From Streptomyces sp. L-9-10 (GTDB taxonomy: Bacteria > Actinomycetota > Actinomycetes > Streptomycetales > Streptomycetaceae), in NCBI RefSeq assembly GCF_004151105.1, contig NZ_PHRF01000012.1, positions 1 through 64,000 of the forward strand: DNA of 64,000 nucleotides. The letters run 5' to 3'. A model generated the notes under the pieces. It did no database searches. It was not told where the DNA came from and saw nothing but the letters and a program-made list of their open reading frames with translations. This document shows positions 62,462-64,000 of this stretch, piece after piece; the first letter of the stretch is position 1; each line of letters starts with the position of its first letter. The translations under genes were made by a program, and so were the position numbers.

Positions 62462-63505
62462 GTGACGACCTATGACGATCGAGCGAGCCTTACAGATCTG
62501 ACCACCACAGCGGAGCGGGTGCGCGCGTCGGTGGAGGCTGTGATCGAGGGCAAGCCAGAGGTCGTACGGCTTTCGCTGACCGTGCTGCTCGCCGAGGGAC
62601 ATCTTCTGATCGAGGATGTCCCCGGCGTGGGCAAGACCATGCTGGCCAAAGCGCTCGCGCGCTCCATCGACTGTTCGGTGCAGCGCATTCAGTTCACCCC
62701 CGACCTGCTGCCTTCCGACATCACCGGGGTGTCGATCTACGACCAGCAGCGGCGGGACTTCGAGTTCAAGCCGGGCGCGATCTTCGCTCAGATCGTGATC
62801 GGCGACGAGATCAACCGCGCCTCGCCCAAGACCCAGTCGGCGCTGCTGGAGTCCATGGAGGAGCGTCAGGTCACCATCGACGGGCAGACCTATGAACTGC
62901 CCAGCCCCTTCATGGTGGTGGCCACCCAGAACCCGGTGGAGATGGAGGGGACGTACCCGCTGCCCGAGGCGCAGCGCGACCGCTTCATGGCCAGGGTCTC
63001 GATCGGCTACCCGAGCGCGGAGGCCGAGTTGCAGATGCTGGACGTGCACGGCGGCATATCCCCCCTGGACGACCTCCAGCCGGTGGCGCACGCGCACGAC
63101 ATCGTGAAGCTGATCGACGCGGTGCGTACGGTCCATGTCGCCGAGTCCGTGCGGCGGTACGCGGTCGAGCTGGTCGGGGCGACCCGTAACCACCCCGACC
63201 TCAGACTCGGCGCCTCGCCGCGCGCGACGCTCCATCTGCTGCGTGCCGCGAAGGCCGCGGCGGCGCTGAGCGGACGGGACTACGCGCTGCCGGACGATCT
63301 GCAGTCCCTGGCGACGGCGGTGCTCGCGCACCGGCTGCTGCCCACGGCCCAGGCACAGCTGAACCGCCGTACCGCCGAGCAGGTCGTGCTGGAGATCCTC
63401 CAGCGCGTCCCGGTCCCGACGGCGGGCGGCGGCCAGGGCCCCGGGCGCCAGGCATCGCACGGCGGACCGCTCTACGGCCAGCAGCCCGGCGTACGGCGGC
63501 TGTGA
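62462..63505 (+). CDS. MoxR family AAA+ ATPase
   Basis: This 347-residue AAA+ chaperone-like ATPase has Walker A EDVPGVGKTMLAKAL at 51-65. Family-specific QFTPDLLPSDITGVSIYDQ and Walker B IVIGDEINRASPKTQSALLESMEE follow, then sensor 1 in PFMVVATQNPVEMEGTYPLPEAQRDRFM (arginine finger region). MoxR proteins help mature or insert metals in partner proteins with VWA domains. GTG 62462 follows an AGG-rich site. The next gene (DUF58) overlaps its stop by one base, the classical MoxR-DUF58 pair. Confidence 0.95.
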   Translation: MTTYDDRASLTDLTTTAERVRASVEAVIEGKPEVVRLSLTVLLAEGHLLIEDVPGVGKTMLAKALARSIDCSVQRIQFTPDLLPSDITGVSIYDQQRRDFEFKPGAIFAQIVIGDEINRASPKTQSALLESMEERQVTIDGQTYELPSPFMVVATQNPVEMEGTYPLPEAQRDRFMARVSIGYPSAEAELQMLDVHGGISPLDDLQPVAHAHDIVKLIDAVRTVHVAESVRRYAVELVGATRNHPDLRLGASPRATLHLLRAAKAAAALSGRDYALPDDLQSLATAVLAHRLLPTAQAQLNRRTAEQVVLEILQRVPVPTAGGGQGPGRQASHGGPLYGQQPGVRRL

Positions 63506-64000
63506 TGGCGCCCGGGGGGCCGGTGGCCGAGGGCGGCGAGGAGAAGGGCGGGCTGCGGGCCGCGCTGTCCGGACTGACCACGCGCGGCCGGTCGTTCCTC
63601 GCGGCCGGGGTCGCGGCGGCCGTCTGCGCCTATGTCCTGGGCCAGTCGGATCTGCTGCGTGTGGGGATCCTGCTCGCCGTGCTGCCGCTGATCTGCGTGG
63701 CGGTCCTCTACCGCACCCGTTACCGGGTCGCGGGCAGCCGGCGGCTGTCGCCCTCCCGGGTCCCCGCGGGCTCCGAGGCACGGGTGCAGCTGCGGATGGA
63801 CAACGTGACGCGGATGCCCACCGGGCTGCTGATGCTCCAGGACCACGTACCGTACGTGCTCGGCCCGCGCCCCCGGTTCGTGCTGGACCGGGTCGAGCCC
63901 GGCGGCCGGCGCGAGGTGTCCTACCGGGTGCGCTCGGATCTGCGCGGGCGGTATCCGCTCGGACCGCTCCAGCTGCGGCTGAGCGACCCCTTCGGGATGT
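63505..64000 (+). CDS. DUF58 protein, N-terminal part (runs off the window)
   Basis: The ATG shares one base with the MoxR stop (TGATG). The visible 165 residues start with a basic cytosolic stretch and two transmembrane segments (FLAAGVAAAVCAYVLG and LLRVGILLAVLPLICVAVLY). RVAGSRRLSPSRVPAGSEARVQLRMDN and YRVRSDLRGRYPLGPLQLRLSDPFGM then match the beta-rich start of DUF58 proteins, which usually end in the actual DUF58/VWA-like domain. It partners MoxR, presumably in the membrane. The end lies beyond position 64000. Confidence 0.92.
   Translation, partial: MAPGGPVAEGGEEKGGLRAALSGLTTRGRSFLAAGVAAAVCAYVLGQSDLLRVGILLAVLPLICVAVLYRTRYRVAGSRRLSPSRVPAGSEARVQLRMDNVTRMPTGLLMLQDHVPYVLGPRPRFVLDRVEPGGRREVSYRVRSDLRGRYPLGPLQLRLSDPFGM

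Overview
The window is about 72% G+C, uses many GTG starts, has genes that overlap by 1-4 bases, and carries a gene order known from Streptomyces chromosomes (his operon, dnaE, lspA-ileS-divIVA, the dcw division/cell-wall cluster). It is almost certainly a stretch of Streptomyces core chromosome with a decayed accessory patch at its left end.

Region 1 (1-8964) is a gene graveyard. It holds the tail of a methyltransferase-like gene and an ArsR-type regulator with a frameshift and a missing N-terminus. A GntR DNA-binding domain is fused in frame to a broken ketosynthase. An alpha/beta hydrolase and a DsbA/HCCA-isomerase-like gene with an abnormal C-terminus follow. A MerR gene faces a quinone-reductase gene that has lost its N-terminal half, and a DnaQ-like exonuclease pseudogene comes next. 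There is also a 24-bp perfect palindrome and an IS701-family element whose transposase has an amber codon and a C-terminal frameshift. The intact exception is a secreted cutinase/PET-hydrolase-type lipase at 7665-8636.

Region 2 (8965-14780, minus strand) is the histidine operon hisD-hisC-hisB-(55-aa membrane protein)-hisH-priA-ridA-hisF, with nearly every junction overlapping. Divergent from it is a bldA-type TTA-containing membrane-anchored protein (14988), then a conserved hypothetical, a Lon-N-like protein and a YbaK deacylase, ending in a MITE-like repeat (19076-19263).

Region 3 (19252-38830) holds a DUF2567 / ABC permease / ABC ATPase set, an NYN-domain protein, a 59-aa hydrophilic protein, dnaE (replicative polymerase), a DUF2252 protein, a membrane protein with a membrane-anchored DsbA-like protein, a Tat-exported PhoD phosphatase, a dienelactone-hydrolase-like protein, an MscS channel and a CPA1 Na+/H+ antiporter. 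A GNAT-rluD-lspA group and a DksA/TraR zinc-finger protein with a histone-H1-like lysine/alanine tail close the region.

Region 4 (38831-61150) starts with a T-box leader and ileS. The minus-strand division and wall cluster follows, read in transcription order as rsmH-ftsL-ftsI-murE-murF-mraY-murD-ftsW-murG-ftsQ-ftsZ-pgeF-yggS-sepF-yggT-divIVA. It supplies lipid-II synthesis (murE, F, D, G, mraY), the septal synthase (ftsW, ftsI, ftsL, ftsQ), the Z ring (ftsZ, sepF) and polar growth (divIVA). No ftsA, mraZ or murC is present in the window.

Region 5 (61151-64000) has a beta-carbonic anhydrase, a consensus DnaA box, a MoxR ATPase and the start of a coupled DUF58 gene cut by the window edge. I found no rRNA, tRNA or CRISPR. 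I did not find a clearly new multi-gene system. The most interesting items are the H1-tailed DksA protein, the orphan palindrome, the MITE, the small embedded proteins and the fused/decayed genes at the left.
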